Shown: positions 8,627-17,536, numbered from the stretch's first letter. The stretch is DNA of 64,000 bases from Halorussus rarus (GCF_003369835.1 NZ_QPMJ01000002.1:310001-374000); one strand, 5' to 3'. Numbers and translations: made by a program. The notes: a model not told the origin generated them from the letters alone.

Positions 8627-9718
8627 ATGGCCGACGAGCTATCTGACGAGACCCTCCAGCGGATGGTGTCGGTCGTCGACCCCGACTGGCAGCTCCGGGA
8701 GGCGACGCCGGTCGAGCGCGGGTTCTGCCGGGTGTCCCGCCTCGTCGTCGAGACCCCCGCGTCGACCCGGGAGTGCTACCTCAAGGCGGTTCCCGAGGGC
8801 CGCGACGCAGGCGTCGCCGCCGACGCGCGCGTCTCGGCAGTCGTGCGCGAGCACACGGCCGCACCGGTGCCGGAAGTGTACGGCGTCGTGGACGACCACC
8901 CCGACCTGCCGGCGCCGTTCTTCCTCATGGAGGCGATGCCAGGCGACGAGGTGCCCTACGAGCAGGTGGGATGGGTCGCCGACGACGTGCTCCGGACGCT
9001 GGCCCGACAGCTGGGCGAGTCGCTGGGCGAACTCCACCGCATCGACGCGGTCGAGTCGTTCGGCTACGTCTCGTACGACGAGTCGCGGGAGCTCGCCGGC
9101 GGACGGCCGTCGGGGACCGTCGACGAACTCCGCGTCCGGGACGGGCTCGACTCGTGGCCGGCGTACCTGCGGGCGCGGGTCGACCACGAACTGGGTCGGC
9201 ACGCCGAGTCGGGGTTCTCGGAGCTCACGCCCCGGCTGGAGTCGTGGTGCGAGGACCGTATCGAACGCATCGAGCGCCTCGACGGGGAGTTCGAGCCGGT
9301 GCTGGGCCGCAACGACCACGGCTTCCACAACGTCCTGGTCGACGCCGGCACCGGCGACCTGACCGCGCTGCTCGACTGGGCGTACACCCTCGCGGTGACG
9401 CCGGCGTACGACCTCCAGTTCGCCGCGTACCTGTTCGGCGGCGGGTTCCTCGCGGCGATTCCCGAGGTGGAGGACCGCCAGGAGCTAGTCAGGGACGCGC
9501 TGCTGGCGGGCTATCGGTCGACCGCACCCGACCTGGCCGACGCCGCGTCGACGTATCGCCCGCTCTACGAACTGCTGGCGACGGTCCGCATCATGAACGA
9601 CTTCGAGCAGTTGCGTCCGCGACTGCCGGAGGGGACGGGGGAAGTCGTCGCGAAGGGTCTCCGCGAGGACGTCGAATCGCTGGTCGACGGGGACACGCGA
9701 GAAGGGTACAGCCGATAG
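8627..9718 (+). CDS. Phosphotransferase family (APH/choline kinase-like) protein
   Basis: 363-residue kinase-like protein of the aminoglycoside phosphotransferase/ACAD10 group. The N-lobe is about residues 15-105 (YLKAVPEG carries the probable Lys) and the hinge is FFLMEAMPGDEVP. The catalytic loop reads LGRNDHGFHNVLVD, with the conserved Asp and Asn but Arg-Asn in place of the usual His-Gly before the Asp. The second metal site is ALLDWAYTLAVTPAYDLQ. The substrate is unknown. It converges with the nucleoside importer operon, ending 13 bases from its last gene, and could act on an imported compound (speculative). Confidence 0.82.
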   Translation: MADELSDETLQRMVSVVDPDWQLREATPVERGFCRVSRLVVETPASTRECYLKAVPEGRDAGVAADARVSAVVREHTAAPVPEVYGVVDDHPDLPAPFFLMEAMPGDEVPYEQVGWVADDVLRTLARQLGESLGELHRIDAVESFGYVSYDESRELAGGRPSGTVDELRVRDGLDSWPAYLRARVDHELGRHAESGFSELTPRLESWCEDRIERIERLDGEFEPVLGRNDHGFHNVLVDAGTGDLTALLDWAYTLAVTPAYDLQFAAYLFGGGFLAAIPEVEDRQELVRDALLAGYRSTAPDLADAASTYRPLYELLATVRIMNDFEQLRPRLPEGTGEVVAKGLREDVESLVDGDTREGYSR

Positions 9719-9731
9719 CGGTCGTCCCGCC

Positions 9732-10787
9732 CTACTCCTCGGTGTCGTAGGGTTCGCCGACCGCGGCCGGCACCCGGGTGTACCCCACGAGCGTCAGCAC
9801 CACCAGCACCGCGACGTAGGGGAACAGCCCGACGATGCTGCCGGGCAGCGAGATGCCGACGGTCTGGAACTGGACCTGGAGCATGTCGGTCGCGCCGAAC
9901 AGCAGCGACGCGCCGAACGCGCCCAGCGGGTTGTAGTTGCCGAACAGGTACGCCACGATGGCGATCCACCCGCGGCCGTCGACCATCGTGACGCCGGTGC
10001 CGGTGAACCCACTGCCGATGCCGATCGAGAGCACCGCGCCGGCGAGGCCGGCCATCGCGCCCGAGAACAGCACCGCCCCGTAGCGCACGCGGTTGACGTC
10101 GACGCCGGCTGTGTCGAGCGCCTCGGGGTTCTCGCCCGCGGCCTGGACCCAGTAGCCGTACCTGGTCCGGTAGAGGACGACCCACGCCGCGACCGCGGCC
10201 AGGATGGTGAACAGCACCAGCGGCGACGCGTCGAAGAGGACGCGACCGACCACCGGAATCTCGGCCAACACCGGCACGGTCACGTTGTCGATGTTCGGGA
10301 GCGAGGGGCTGGAGACGCCGTCCCAGAGCACGGTGGCGGTGAACGGCCCGAAGCCGAGGCCGACGAACCACACCGCCAGCCCGGCGACGATCTGGTCGGC
10401 CTCGTACCGGATGGTCAGGACGGCGAAGATCGCTGTCAGCAGCGTACAGACCACCACTGCGACGACGACGCCGACCCAGAGGTCGGCCTGCCCGACCGAC
10501 CCGCTGCCGGACGCGAGCCACGCCCCGGCCGCGCCCGAGAGCGCGCCGAATATCATGAACCCCTCGAGCCCGATGTTGAACACGCCGCTCTTCTCGGCGT
10601 AGAGGCCGCCGATGGCCGCCAGCGCGATGGGCGTCGCGGCCCGGAGCGCGCGCTCGAACGTCCCGACCGTCAGCAGGTCGGCCACCGGCAGGTCGAACAG
10701 CGCGGCGAGCGCCGCCAGCGCGACGACTGCGACTGCGCCGGCGGCGATGCCGCGCCGGTGTCGAGTCGTATAGTCGGCGACGCTCAC
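9732..10787 (-). CDS. Nucleoside-type ABC transporter permease (second)
   Basis: 351-residue integral membrane protein of the BMP/nucleoside ABC permease family (BPD_transp_2), with about eight to ten hydrophobic segments. The family motifs EKSGVFNIGLEGFMIFGAL (about residues 65-83), AAGENPEALDTAGVDVNRV and FSGAMAGLAGAVLSIG are present. It uses a GTG start overlapping the stop of the preceding permease (GTGA). It is the last gene of the four-gene uptake operon that begins with the BMP lipoprotein at 14892. Confidence 0.92.
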   Translation of the reverse strand: MSVADYTTRHRRGIAAGAVAVVALAALAALFDLPVADLLTVGTFERALRAATPIALAAIGGLYAEKSGVFNIGLEGFMIFGALSGAAGAWLASGSGSVGQADLWVGVVVAVVVCTLLTAIFAVLTIRYEADQIVAGLAVWFVGLGFGPFTATVLWDGVSSPSLPNIDNVTVPVLAEIPVVGRVLFDASPLVLFTILAAVAAWVVLYRTRYGYWVQAAGENPEALDTAGVDVNRVRYGAVLFSGAMAGLAGAVLSIGIGSGFTGTGVTMVDGRGWIAIVAYLFGNYNPLGAFGASLLFGATDMLQVQFQTVGISLPGSIVGLFPYVAVLVVLTLVGYTRVPAAVGEPYDTEE

Positions 10788-11959
10788 GGCTCGTCACCCC
10801 CGTCGGACTCCGTCCGACCCGGTCGAGCCTCCGCGGAGTTCCCTCCGAGGCCGGTGCGCCGGCCGGCCATCCGGAACAGCTCCGGCGCGGCGACGAACAG
10901 GACGACGAGGCCGACCACGCCGTCGACCAGTTCCGGCGGCACGTCGAGCGTGAAGCCGATGTACTGACCGCCGGCGTCGAGGCCGCCGAACAGAAGGCCC
11001 GCCGGCACCACGCCGAGCGGGTTGTTGGCCGCCAGCAGGCTGACCGCGATGGCGTCGAAGCCGAACCGCGGGAACGTCGAGGGGTCGCTGTAGTAGCCCA
11101 GGATCATGACGGTGAACACCGCGCCCGCGAGGCCGGCCACCATGCCCGAGAACGTCATCGTGGCGACGACGTTGCGCTTCGGGTCGACGCCGGAGTAGGC
11201 CGCCGCGGGCTCCTGGTGGCCGCTGGTCACGAGGTCGTAGCCGAACCGGGTGCGGGCCATCACGACGTAGACCGCGACCACCGTCGCGAGCGCCACGGCG
11301 AGGCCGACCACCGAGAACGACGGGCTGTCGAACACGACAGACGGGAGCGCGACGTACTCGGGGAAGTTCTCGGTGTTCGGCGCGGAGGCGCCGGCCGGCC
11401 GGAGGTAGCTGTCGACGACGTAGAAGACGACCCCCGACGCGATGAAGTTGAGCATGATTGTCGTAATGACCTCGTTGGCGTCGGCGTAGGCCTTCATGAG
11501 TCCCGGGAGCGCGGCGTACGCCCCGCCCGCCAGTATCGCGGCGAGCGTCCCGAGGACGATCAGCGCGACGCCGCCGACCGCGCCGGTCGGGAGGTGGGGC
11601 GCGAGGAACAGCACCGTGACCGCGGTGGCGAACCCGCCGACCACGAACTGGCCCTGGACGCCGATGTTGAACACGCCCGCTCGGAACGCGACCGCCACCG
11701 CCACGCCCGCGAGGACGAGCATCGTCGACTGGCGCAGCGTGAACGCGACGTTCGAGCGAGTGCCGAACGCACCGTACAGCAGCGCGGAGACGAACTCGAC
11801 CGCGTCGTAGCCCGAGGCGGCGACGATGACTGCCCCGAGTACGAGCGCCAGCAGCGTCGCGGCCACCGCGATGGCGAACCGCTCGACCACCGTCGCCCGG
11901 AGCATGCGGTCGGCCGCGCGGTCGAGGGCGGCGCGGCCCCGCCAGGTGTCGCCGCTCAC
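10784..11959 (-). CDS. Nucleoside-type ABC transporter permease (first)
   Basis: 391-residue permease of the same family as its neighbour but longer at both ends. After a short basic N-terminus come about ten membrane segments with RAGVFNIGVQGQFVVGGF, LMKAYADANEVITTIMLNF and SGHQEPAAAYSGVDPKRN. The latter two are typical of the YufP/NupP-like partner. The GTG start at 11959 overlaps the ATPase stop (GTGA), which indicates translational coupling. The much longer open frame upstream is only the shadow of the ATPase gene. Confidence 0.92.
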   Translation of the reverse strand: MSGDTWRGRAALDRAADRMLRATVVERFAIAVAATLLALVLGAVIVAASGYDAVEFVSALLYGAFGTRSNVAFTLRQSTMLVLAGVAVAVAFRAGVFNIGVQGQFVVGGFATAVTVLFLAPHLPTGAVGGVALIVLGTLAAILAGGAYAALPGLMKAYADANEVITTIMLNFIASGVVFYVVDSYLRPAGASAPNTENFPEYVALPSVVFDSPSFSVVGLAVALATVVAVYVVMARTRFGYDLVTSGHQEPAAAYSGVDPKRNVVATMTFSGMVAGLAGAVFTVMILGYYSDPSTFPRFGFDAIAVSLLAANNPLGVVPAGLLFGGLDAGGQYIGFTLDVPPELVDGVVGLVVLFVAAPELFRMAGRRTGLGGNSAEARPGRTESDGGDEP

Positions 11960-13632
11960 GACTCGACACCTCCGTCGGTCGTGGATTCGGTCCTGCCGTC
12001 GGTGGCCGATTCGGCGCTCTCGTCGGTCGTGGATTCGGCGCTCCTGTCCGTCTCCGTCGCGCCCGTCTCGCCTGCCTCGCCCGCTTCGCGGGTCTCGTCG
12101 CCCGCGTCCCGACTGCGCCCGGCCATCAGTAGGCCGAGCTCCTCCTCGGTCACCGCGTCGGGGTCGACCACGTCGACGAACTCGCCCTCGTACATGACCG
12201 CGACGCGGTCCGAGAGCTTCCGGACCTCGTCGAGCTTCGAGGAGACGAACAGCACCGCGAGCCCCGCGTCGCGCATCTCGAGCAGGCGCTCGTGGATGAA
12301 CTCGATGCTCCCGATGTCGACCCCGCGAGTCGGATGGGAGGCGACGATGAGGTCCGGGTCGTGCTCGAGCTCCCGGCCGACCACGAACTTCTGCTGGTTG
12401 CCGCCCGACAGCGACGCCGCCTCGGCGTCGGCGTTCGGCGGCTGGACGTCGTACTCGTCGACGATGTCCTCGGCGTGGTCCCGGACCGCCGACCAGTCCA
12501 CGAAGCCGCCGCTGACGAACGGCTCGACCGTCTGGTTGCCCAGCAGCGCGTTCCGGACCAGGTCGTAGTCCTGGACCAGCCCCTCCTCCTGGCGGTCCTC
12601 GGGGACGTAGGTGATGCCCCTCTCGATGCGGCGGCGCCGGCTGGTGTCGGTGATGTCGTTCCCGTGGAAGGTGACGGTGCCGTCCTCGACCTCGCGCAGG
12701 CCGGTCAGCGCCTCCACGAGTTCGGCCTGACCGTTCCCCTCGACGCCGGCGATGCCGAGGATCTCGCCCTCCCGGACGGTGAGGTCGACGCCGCCGACCT
12801 GTTCGAGGTCGCGGTCGTCGCGGACCCGGAGGTCCTCGACCGAGAGCGCGACGTCGCCGGGCGCGGTCTCGCGCTCGGGGTAGTCGAACAGCACGTCCCG
12901 GCCGACCATCATCCGGGCGAGCTCCTCCCGGGAGGTGTCGGCGGCCGCGACGGTGCCGACGGACTTCCCGTCGCGCAGCACGGTGATCTCGTCGGCGACC
13001 GCCATCGCCTCGTCGAGCTTGTGGGTGATGAAGATGAGCGACCGGCCGCGGTCGGTGAGTTCCTTCATCACCTCGAACAGCCCCTCGACCTCCTGGGGCG
13101 TGAGCACCGCGGTCGGCTCGTCGAGCACGAGCACGTCGGCGCCCCGGTAGAGGCTCTTGACGATCTCGACGCGCTGCTGGACGCCGACGCCCAGTTGCTC
13201 GACTTTGGTTTCGAGATACCGGTCGACGTCGAAGCCGTAGGTGTCGCAGATGTCCTCGATGTCGGCCCGGGCGCTCGATTCGTCGACCAGCCCGTTCTCC
13301 GAGGGCTCGTGGCCGAGCACGACGTTCTGGATGACTGTCATCGTGTCGACCAGCTGGAAGTGCTGGTGGATCATCCCGACGCCGGCGTCGATGGCGTCCC
13401 GGGGCGAGTCGAACGTCCGGCGCTCGCCGTCGACGTAGACGTCGCCCGCGTCGGGGTCGTAGAGGCCGTAGAGGACGCTCATCAGCGTGGTCTTGCCCGC
13501 GCCGTTCTCGCCGACGAGCGCGTGGACCGTCCCCTTCTCGAGGGTGAGGTCGACGCCGTCGTTGGCGACGACGTCGCCGAACCGCTTGGTGACGCCGTCG
13601 AGCCGGACGGCGGGTGGCTGGGTGTCGCTCAT
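11956..13632 (-). CDS. Nucleoside-type ABC transporter ATP-binding protein (double NBD)
   Basis: 558 residues with two fused nucleotide-binding domains, as in sugar/nucleoside importers (YufO/RbsA type). NBD1 is complete: Walker A GENGAGKT, Walker B VLVLDEPTAVLTP, H-loop FITHK. NBD2 is degenerate: the Walker A position reads GVEGNGQAEL, while the signature LSGGNQQKFVVGREL and SHPTRGVDIGS remain. This is normal for the family. The last 45 residues are a low-complexity Ser/Thr/Glu/Asp tail of near repeats (AESTTDE, AESATDG, TESTTDG) with no domain. It lies between the BMP lipoprotein and the permeases. Confidence 0.94.
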   Translation of the reverse strand: MSDTQPPAVRLDGVTKRFGDVVANDGVDLTLEKGTVHALVGENGAGKTTLMSVLYGLYDPDAGDVYVDGERRTFDSPRDAIDAGVGMIHQHFQLVDTMTVIQNVVLGHEPSENGLVDESSARADIEDICDTYGFDVDRYLETKVEQLGVGVQQRVEIVKSLYRGADVLVLDEPTAVLTPQEVEGLFEVMKELTDRGRSLIFITHKLDEAMAVADEITVLRDGKSVGTVAAADTSREELARMMVGRDVLFDYPERETAPGDVALSVEDLRVRDDRDLEQVGGVDLTVREGEILGIAGVEGNGQAELVEALTGLREVEDGTVTFHGNDITDTSRRRRIERGITYVPEDRQEEGLVQDYDLVRNALLGNQTVEPFVSGGFVDWSAVRDHAEDIVDEYDVQPPNADAEAASLSGGNQQKFVVGRELEHDPDLIVASHPTRGVDIGSIEFIHERLLEMRDAGLAVLFVSSKLDEVRKLSDRVAVMYEGEFVDVVDPDAVTEEELGLLMAGRSRDAGDETREAGEAGETGATETDRSAESTTDESAESATDGRTESTTDGGVES

Positions 13633-13680
13633 GGTAGTGGTATGAGAGTACGTAGCATAAATAACGACGAGGTGGTCGCG

Positions 13681-14892
13681 TCAGTTCTGGCAGCCCGAGG
13701 CCGTGCAGGGCACCGTCACGTCGCCGTTCACGATGGCCTGCTTGGACTCCTCGAGGTTCTGGGTCACGACGTCCGGGAGCTTCGGCCCGACGGCCTGGCC
13801 GAGGACCACCGCGACGGCGTCCTCCTGGAGGCCGAGCACGTTCTGGCCGTTGACCTGGTCCCAGTTGTCCTGGACCACGGCCTGGGCGACGTCGCGGGTC
13901 CCCTCGTTGATGAACTTGACCGCCGACCCCATGATGACGTCCTGGTAGTCGGGCAGCGTCTTCGACTGGTCGGAGTCGACGCCGATGGCGAACCGGTTCG
14001 CGTCGCGGGCGGCCTGGAAGACGCCCTGCCCGGCCGCCGCGGCGGCGTGGTAGACGATGTCCGCGCCCGCGTCGTACTGGGAGCTCGCGATGTTGTTCGC
14101 GGTCTGGGTGTCGGTGTAGTTGCCGATGTAGCCGACCCGGACGTCGACGTCCTCGTTGACCCACTCGGCGCCCGCGACGTAGGACCGCTCGAAGGCGTTG
14201 ATGAGCGCCCCGTCGACGCCGCCGACGAAGCCGATGACGGCGTTGTCGGGGTTCAGCGAGTTGCCGGAGTGGGAAAGCTCGCGGGTCGTCATCGTGCCGG
14301 CGAGCACGCCCGCCTGGAACGACATCTCGTGGTTGGCCCAGGTGTAGCCGGCGACGTTGGGCTGGTCGACGTAGTCGTTGATGAGCATCCACCGCTGGTC
14401 GGAGTACTGGGAGGCGTTGGTCTCCAGCGCCTGCGTGTGGTTGTACCCGACCAGCACGATGAGGTCGTAGTCCGGGTTCGAGCTCTCGGCGAGCCGCGAC
14501 TGGACCGTCCGGTACTGGGACTGGTCGGTCTCCTCGACCTGCTGAATCTCGATGTTGTAGTTCTCGGCGGCCGCCCGAATCCCCTCCAGCGCGAGGTCGT
14601 TGAACGCGCCGTCGCCGAACCCGGCGGGACTCGAGACGATGGCGATGTTCGTGGGTTCGCCGCCCCCGCCGCCCCCGCTCGTCGTAGTCGTGGTTGTTCC
14701 CCCGCCTCCGCCGCTTTCCGTCGTCGTGGTGGTCGAACCGCCGTCCTGGCCGCCGGTACAGCCGGCCAGCCCGATTCCCGCCACGAGGGCCGCGCCCGAC
14801 CGGAGGACGCTCCGCCGGTCGACGTCGCTCGCGGTCAGCTTCCGCCTGTACGCCGGTTCCGAGTCGCCGTCCGCCTGCCTGTCACCCGTCAT
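13681..14892 (-). CDS. BMP family substrate-binding lipoprotein (nucleoside-type ABC importer)
   Basis: 403-residue extracellular solute-binding protein of the Med/BmpA family. It has a Tat lipoprotein signal (DRRSVLRSGAALVAGIGLAGC, Cys45), a Thr/Gly/Ser linker (about residues 46-75), then the type I periplasmic-binding fold. Family motifs include SSPAGFGDGAFNDLALEGI, LIVLVGYNHTQAL, GFVGGVDGALINAFERSYVAGA and IGVDSDQSKTLPDYQDVIMGSAVK. Members bind purine nucleosides or related compounds, and the exact ligand is not readable here. It is the first gene of the importer operon. The ATG at 14892 follows a 36-bp palindrome. Confidence 0.93.
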   Translation of the reverse strand: MTGDRQADGDSEPAYRRKLTASDVDRRSVLRSGAALVAGIGLAGCTGGQDGGSTTTTTESGGGGGTTTTTTSGGGGGGEPTNIAIVSSPAGFGDGAFNDLALEGIRAAAENYNIEIQQVEETDQSQYRTVQSRLAESSNPDYDLIVLVGYNHTQALETNASQYSDQRWMLINDYVDQPNVAGYTWANHEMSFQAGVLAGTMTTRELSHSGNSLNPDNAVIGFVGGVDGALINAFERSYVAGAEWVNEDVDVRVGYIGNYTDTQTANNIASSQYDAGADIVYHAAAAAGQGVFQAARDANRFAIGVDSDQSKTLPDYQDVIMGSAVKFINEGTRDVAQAVVQDNWDQVNGQNVLGLQEDAVAVVLGQAVGPKLPDVVTQNLEESKQAIVNGDVTVPCTASGCQN

Positions 14893-14902
14893 GGTATTCC
14901 GT

Positions 14903-14938
14903 GGTAAGCATTTACTTCGACCATTGTAAATGATTACC
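14903..14938 (-). promoter_or_regulatory. 36-bp imperfect palindrome: candidate operator of the nucleoside importer operon
   Basis: Two 13-bp arms, GGTAAGCATTTAC (14903-14915) and GTAAATGATTACC (14926-14938), are inverted copies matching at 12 of 13 positions and separated by 10 bp. The element begins 11 bp upstream of the BMP gene start. It lies where the core promoter should be and is AT-rich in GC-rich surroundings. A dimeric regulator binding here would block transcription (inference). Confidence 0.5.
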
Positions 14939-15172
14939 TTTTGTGATTGGTTTGTAGGTGCGAGTGATAAACCCTTAGCTCGCTCCCGGCGGGCGTTCGA
15001 CGCCGCTGTCGTACCAGTTTCCGGATAATCGAGGACCGGCGACGCTCCGGGATGACGGAGGGGTTCATCGGCAAGACGTGCGGGGTCGACGCGTTCGCCG
15101 GCGGCGAGTCCCGAGCCGGGAAAACCCACCTTTCATGCCGCGTCCCGACCAACTCCCGTCCGAAACTGACCG

Positions 15173-15652
15173 ATGAAGCACCTCCCCAAGCACCTCCGAC
15201 CGCGGTGGCGCTACCTCGCGGTCGGCATCGAGTCGTGGCCCGACGCCGACATCACCCGGCGGGACTTCCAGCGCAGCGTCTGGTTCGCCGCCCAGAACCT
15301 GCTTGGCGACGCCGGGAGCGCCGACGCCGACCTGTCGGTGCTCCAGTTCGAGTTCGGGGACGGGACCGGGGAGGCCGTGGTCCGCGCCCGGCACGGCCAC
15401 GCCGACGAGGCACGGGCCGCGATTGCCTGCATCGACGAAGTCAAGAACGACCCCGTCGGCCTCCGCGTCCGCGGTATAAGCGGTACGGTCCGTGCCTGTG
15501 AAGAAAAGTATTTACGACGAGGCGGCCAATTTTGGGACGAGAGAAAAGTCGTGTTCGGGGACGCCCAGCGGATAGCAGTCGAGCGAGGCGGACTCCTCGA
15601 CGTGCGAACCGACGGGACGTTCGCGGGCGCGACGGAACTCGATTTCGAGTGA
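15173..15652 (+). CDS. rnp2: Ribonuclease P protein component 2 (Pop5 homologue)
   Basis: 159-residue Pop5 subunit of archaeal RNase P. It begins KHLPKHLRPRWRYLAVGI, the usual Rnp2 N-terminus, and continues with the ferredoxin-like RNA-binding fold (residues about 12-110), ending in the segment SGTVRACEEKYL. A C-terminal extension (about 115-159) is typical of haloarchaea. In archaea Rnp2 pairs with Rnp3 to activate RNase P RNA. psmA follows after 4 bp, so the two are co-transcribed. Confidence 0.93.
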   Translation: MKHLPKHLRPRWRYLAVGIESWPDADITRRDFQRSVWFAAQNLLGDAGSADADLSVLQFEFGDGTGEAVVRARHGHADEARAAIACIDEVKNDPVGLRVRGISGTVRACEEKYLRRGGQFWDERKVVFGDAQRIAVERGGLLDVRTDGTFAGATELDFE

Positions 15653-15656
15653 TACT

Positions 15657-16421
15657 ATGCAGGGACAATCCCAACAGCAGGCCTACGACCGCGGGATCAC
15701 CATCTTCTCCCCGGACGGACGCCTCTACCAGGTCGAGTACGCCCGCGAGGCCGTCAAGCGCGGCACGGCGAGTATCGGCATCCGCACCGAAGGCGGCATC
15801 GTGCTCGCGGTGGACAAGCGCATCCGCTCGGAGCTGATGGAGCGGACCAGCGTCGAGAAGATACACAAGGCCGACGACCACATCGGCATCGCCTCCGCGG
15901 GCCACGTCGCCGACGCCCGCCAGCTCATCGACTTCGCCCGGAGGCAGGCCCAGGTCAACCGCCTGCGATACGGCGAGCCCGTCGGCGTCGAGACGCTGAC
16001 CAAGGAGGTCACCGACCACATCCAGCAGTACACCCAGGTCGGCGGCGCGCGCCCGTTCGGCGTCGCGCTCATCATCGGCGGCATCGAGGACGGCGAGCCG
16101 CGACTCTACGAGACCGATCCGTCCGGCACTCCCTACGAGTGGCGGGCGCTCGCGGTCGGCGCGGACCGCGGCGAGATCCAGGAGTACCTCGAGGACAACT
16201 ACAGCGAGGCCATGGACCTCGACGGCGGCATCGAGCTCGCGCTCCGGGCGCTCGGCTCGGTCAACGACGACCAGCTCAGCCCCGAGGGCGTCGGCATCGC
16301 TACGGTCGACGCCGAGTCCGAGCAGTTCATGGAGCTCTCGAACGACGAGACTGAAGAGTACCTCAGCGAACTCGACCTGCTCGGCGGCGGCGACGACGAA
16401 GACGAGCCGGAAGAGGAGTAG
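15657..16421 (+). CDS. psmA: Proteasome alpha subunit
   Basis: 254-residue subunit of the outer heptameric rings of the 20S proteasome. The N-terminal gate segment YDRGITIFSPDGRLYQVEYA is the alpha-subunit signature. KRGTASIGIRTEGGIVLAVDKRI and the HIGIASAGHVADARQLIDFAR block follow. The C-terminus is a very acidic tail. Ring-docking ATPases (PAN or Cdc48) open this gate, and a cdc48 gene starts at 63264 in the same window. It forms an operon with rnp2, as widely conserved in archaea. Confidence 0.97.
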   Translation: MQGQSQQQAYDRGITIFSPDGRLYQVEYAREAVKRGTASIGIRTEGGIVLAVDKRIRSELMERTSVEKIHKADDHIGIASAGHVADARQLIDFARRQAQVNRLRYGEPVGVETLTKEVTDHIQQYTQVGGARPFGVALIIGGIEDGEPRLYETDPSGTPYEWRALAVGADRGEIQEYLEDNYSEAMDLDGGIELALRALGSVNDDQLSPEGVGIATVDAESEQFMELSNDETEEYLSELDLLGGGDDEDEPEEE

Positions 16422-16738
16422 CGTAGTCGACCTTCTTTCCCGCGGTTCTCGACGAGACAAGTAGCGACTGCTGTAACAGGTAGTGAGGACCCCTCCCGCT
16501 CGTAGTCCTTCATTGCGAGTGGCAGTATCGACGCTGTGTCCGCTCAGAAAACCCCCGGACGCTCGCGGTCGCTGAGCGACATATCCGACGGACGTGGTTG
16601 CGTCGGATAGAGGCCGCTCGGACGACTGAACTGTACGCGAGCGTCCGGCCCCTTTCAGTCCCGCCCGTCGGTAGACTCGCCGAGCGCATCCCTGGGTTGC
16701 AGGACCAGCACCGACGTACAAGCAGGAGCCCTACTTCG
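16422..16738. other. Intergenic region between convergent psmA and the M14-like gene
   Basis: 317 bp with no convincing gene. It contains a T-rich run just after psmA (CCTTCTTTCCC) that may serve in termination, and a perfect 9-bp hairpin, TATCCGACG (16582-16590) and CGTCGGATA (16601-16609), with a 10-nt loop. Nothing else is recognised. Confidence 0.5.
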
Positions 16739-17536
16739 TCACCCGTCCAGAACGCCGACGCGCTCGCCCCGGTAGCCGAACACGTTCTCGTAGCCGTACG
16801 GCGACATCAGCACCGGGTAGAACGGTTCGTCGGCAATCAGCCTCTCGCCGTCGGTCGCCGCGTACGCCTCGCCGGCCTCGACGCGCTCGAAGTTCTCGGC
16901 GAACACCGCGTACTCGTCGCCGCCGTTCTTGGCCACCGGGCTGCCGAGCCGGTAGACGGTCACCTCGCCGCGGTCCTCGCCCGCGACGGGTTCTGCGTCG
17001 GGCAGCGCGCCGGTGGCCCGGAGGAAGCCGTAGATCAGGTCGACCGCGTTGTCGGCCGCGCGGTCCGACCCCTGGAGGCCGCACTCGACCTCGACGACGT
17101 GGGGGTACTCGATGAGACGGCCCTCGCTCTCGGCGCCGGTCTCGACCAGTACCGAGACCGGGAGGTACGGGCAGACCGAGCGCGCGACCGCGTCGACCGT
17201 ATCGACCAGCGCGAAGGGGTCGGCGTACGACTGGGTGGAGTGGAGCGAGAGAGTGGTGCAGTCCCGGATCTCGCGCGCGAGGTCGGCGGCCAGCCGGCGC
17301 TCGTGGGTGTCGGCGTCCGGGTCGCCCGGGAACGCGCGGTTGAGGTCCTCCTCGACGTACCGGACGCCCCGCTCCAGCGCCTCCTCGTTGGCGATCACGA
17401 ACTTGACGGGGCGCTCGACGGCGGGCGACTCGGCCAGCACGCGCTCGATTCCCCGGACGCCGCACGGCTCGTCGCCGTGTATCCCGGCGACCACGGCGAT
17501 CTCGGGGGTACCCTCGCCCAACTGCTCGATTCGCAT
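16739..17536 (-). CDS. Succinylglutamate desuccinylase/aspartoacylase (M14-like) family protein
   Basis: 265-residue zinc-dependent amidohydrolase of the AstE/ASPA family. The N-terminal GIHGDEPCGVRGI carries the first zinc ligands (His and Glu of HGDE). DLNRAFPGDPD and LSLHSTQS (third ligand His), then VEVECGLQGSD with a candidate catalytic Glu, follow. The family removes acyl groups from acylated amino acids or similar molecules, and the specific substrate is not apparent. Position 17536 is the first ATG of the conserved part. It has no obvious operon partner. Confidence 0.88.
   Translation of the reverse strand: MRIEQLGEGTPEIAVVAGIHGDEPCGVRGIERVLAESPAVERPVKFVIANEEALERGVRYVEEDLNRAFPGDPDADTHERRLAADLAREIRDCTTLSLHSTQSYADPFALVDTVDAVARSVCPYLPVSVLVETGAESEGRLIEYPHVVEVECGLQGSDRAADNAVDLIYGFLRATGALPDAEPVAGEDRGEVTVYRLGSPVAKNGGDEYAVFAENFERVEAGEAYAATDGERLIADEPFYPVLMSPYGYENVFGYRGERVGVLDG

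Noticed and set aside
10784..14392. Very long minus-strand reading frame of 1202 codons
   Set aside because: Only its last 391 codons are the real permease. The rest is an Arg/Gly-rich shadow of the ATPase and BMP genes in another frame, a common effect of high GC.
14600..14933. Plus-strand frames with runs of Pro and Val opposite the BMP lipoprotein gene
   Set aside because: They are the complement of the Thr/Gly linker codons of the lipoprotein.
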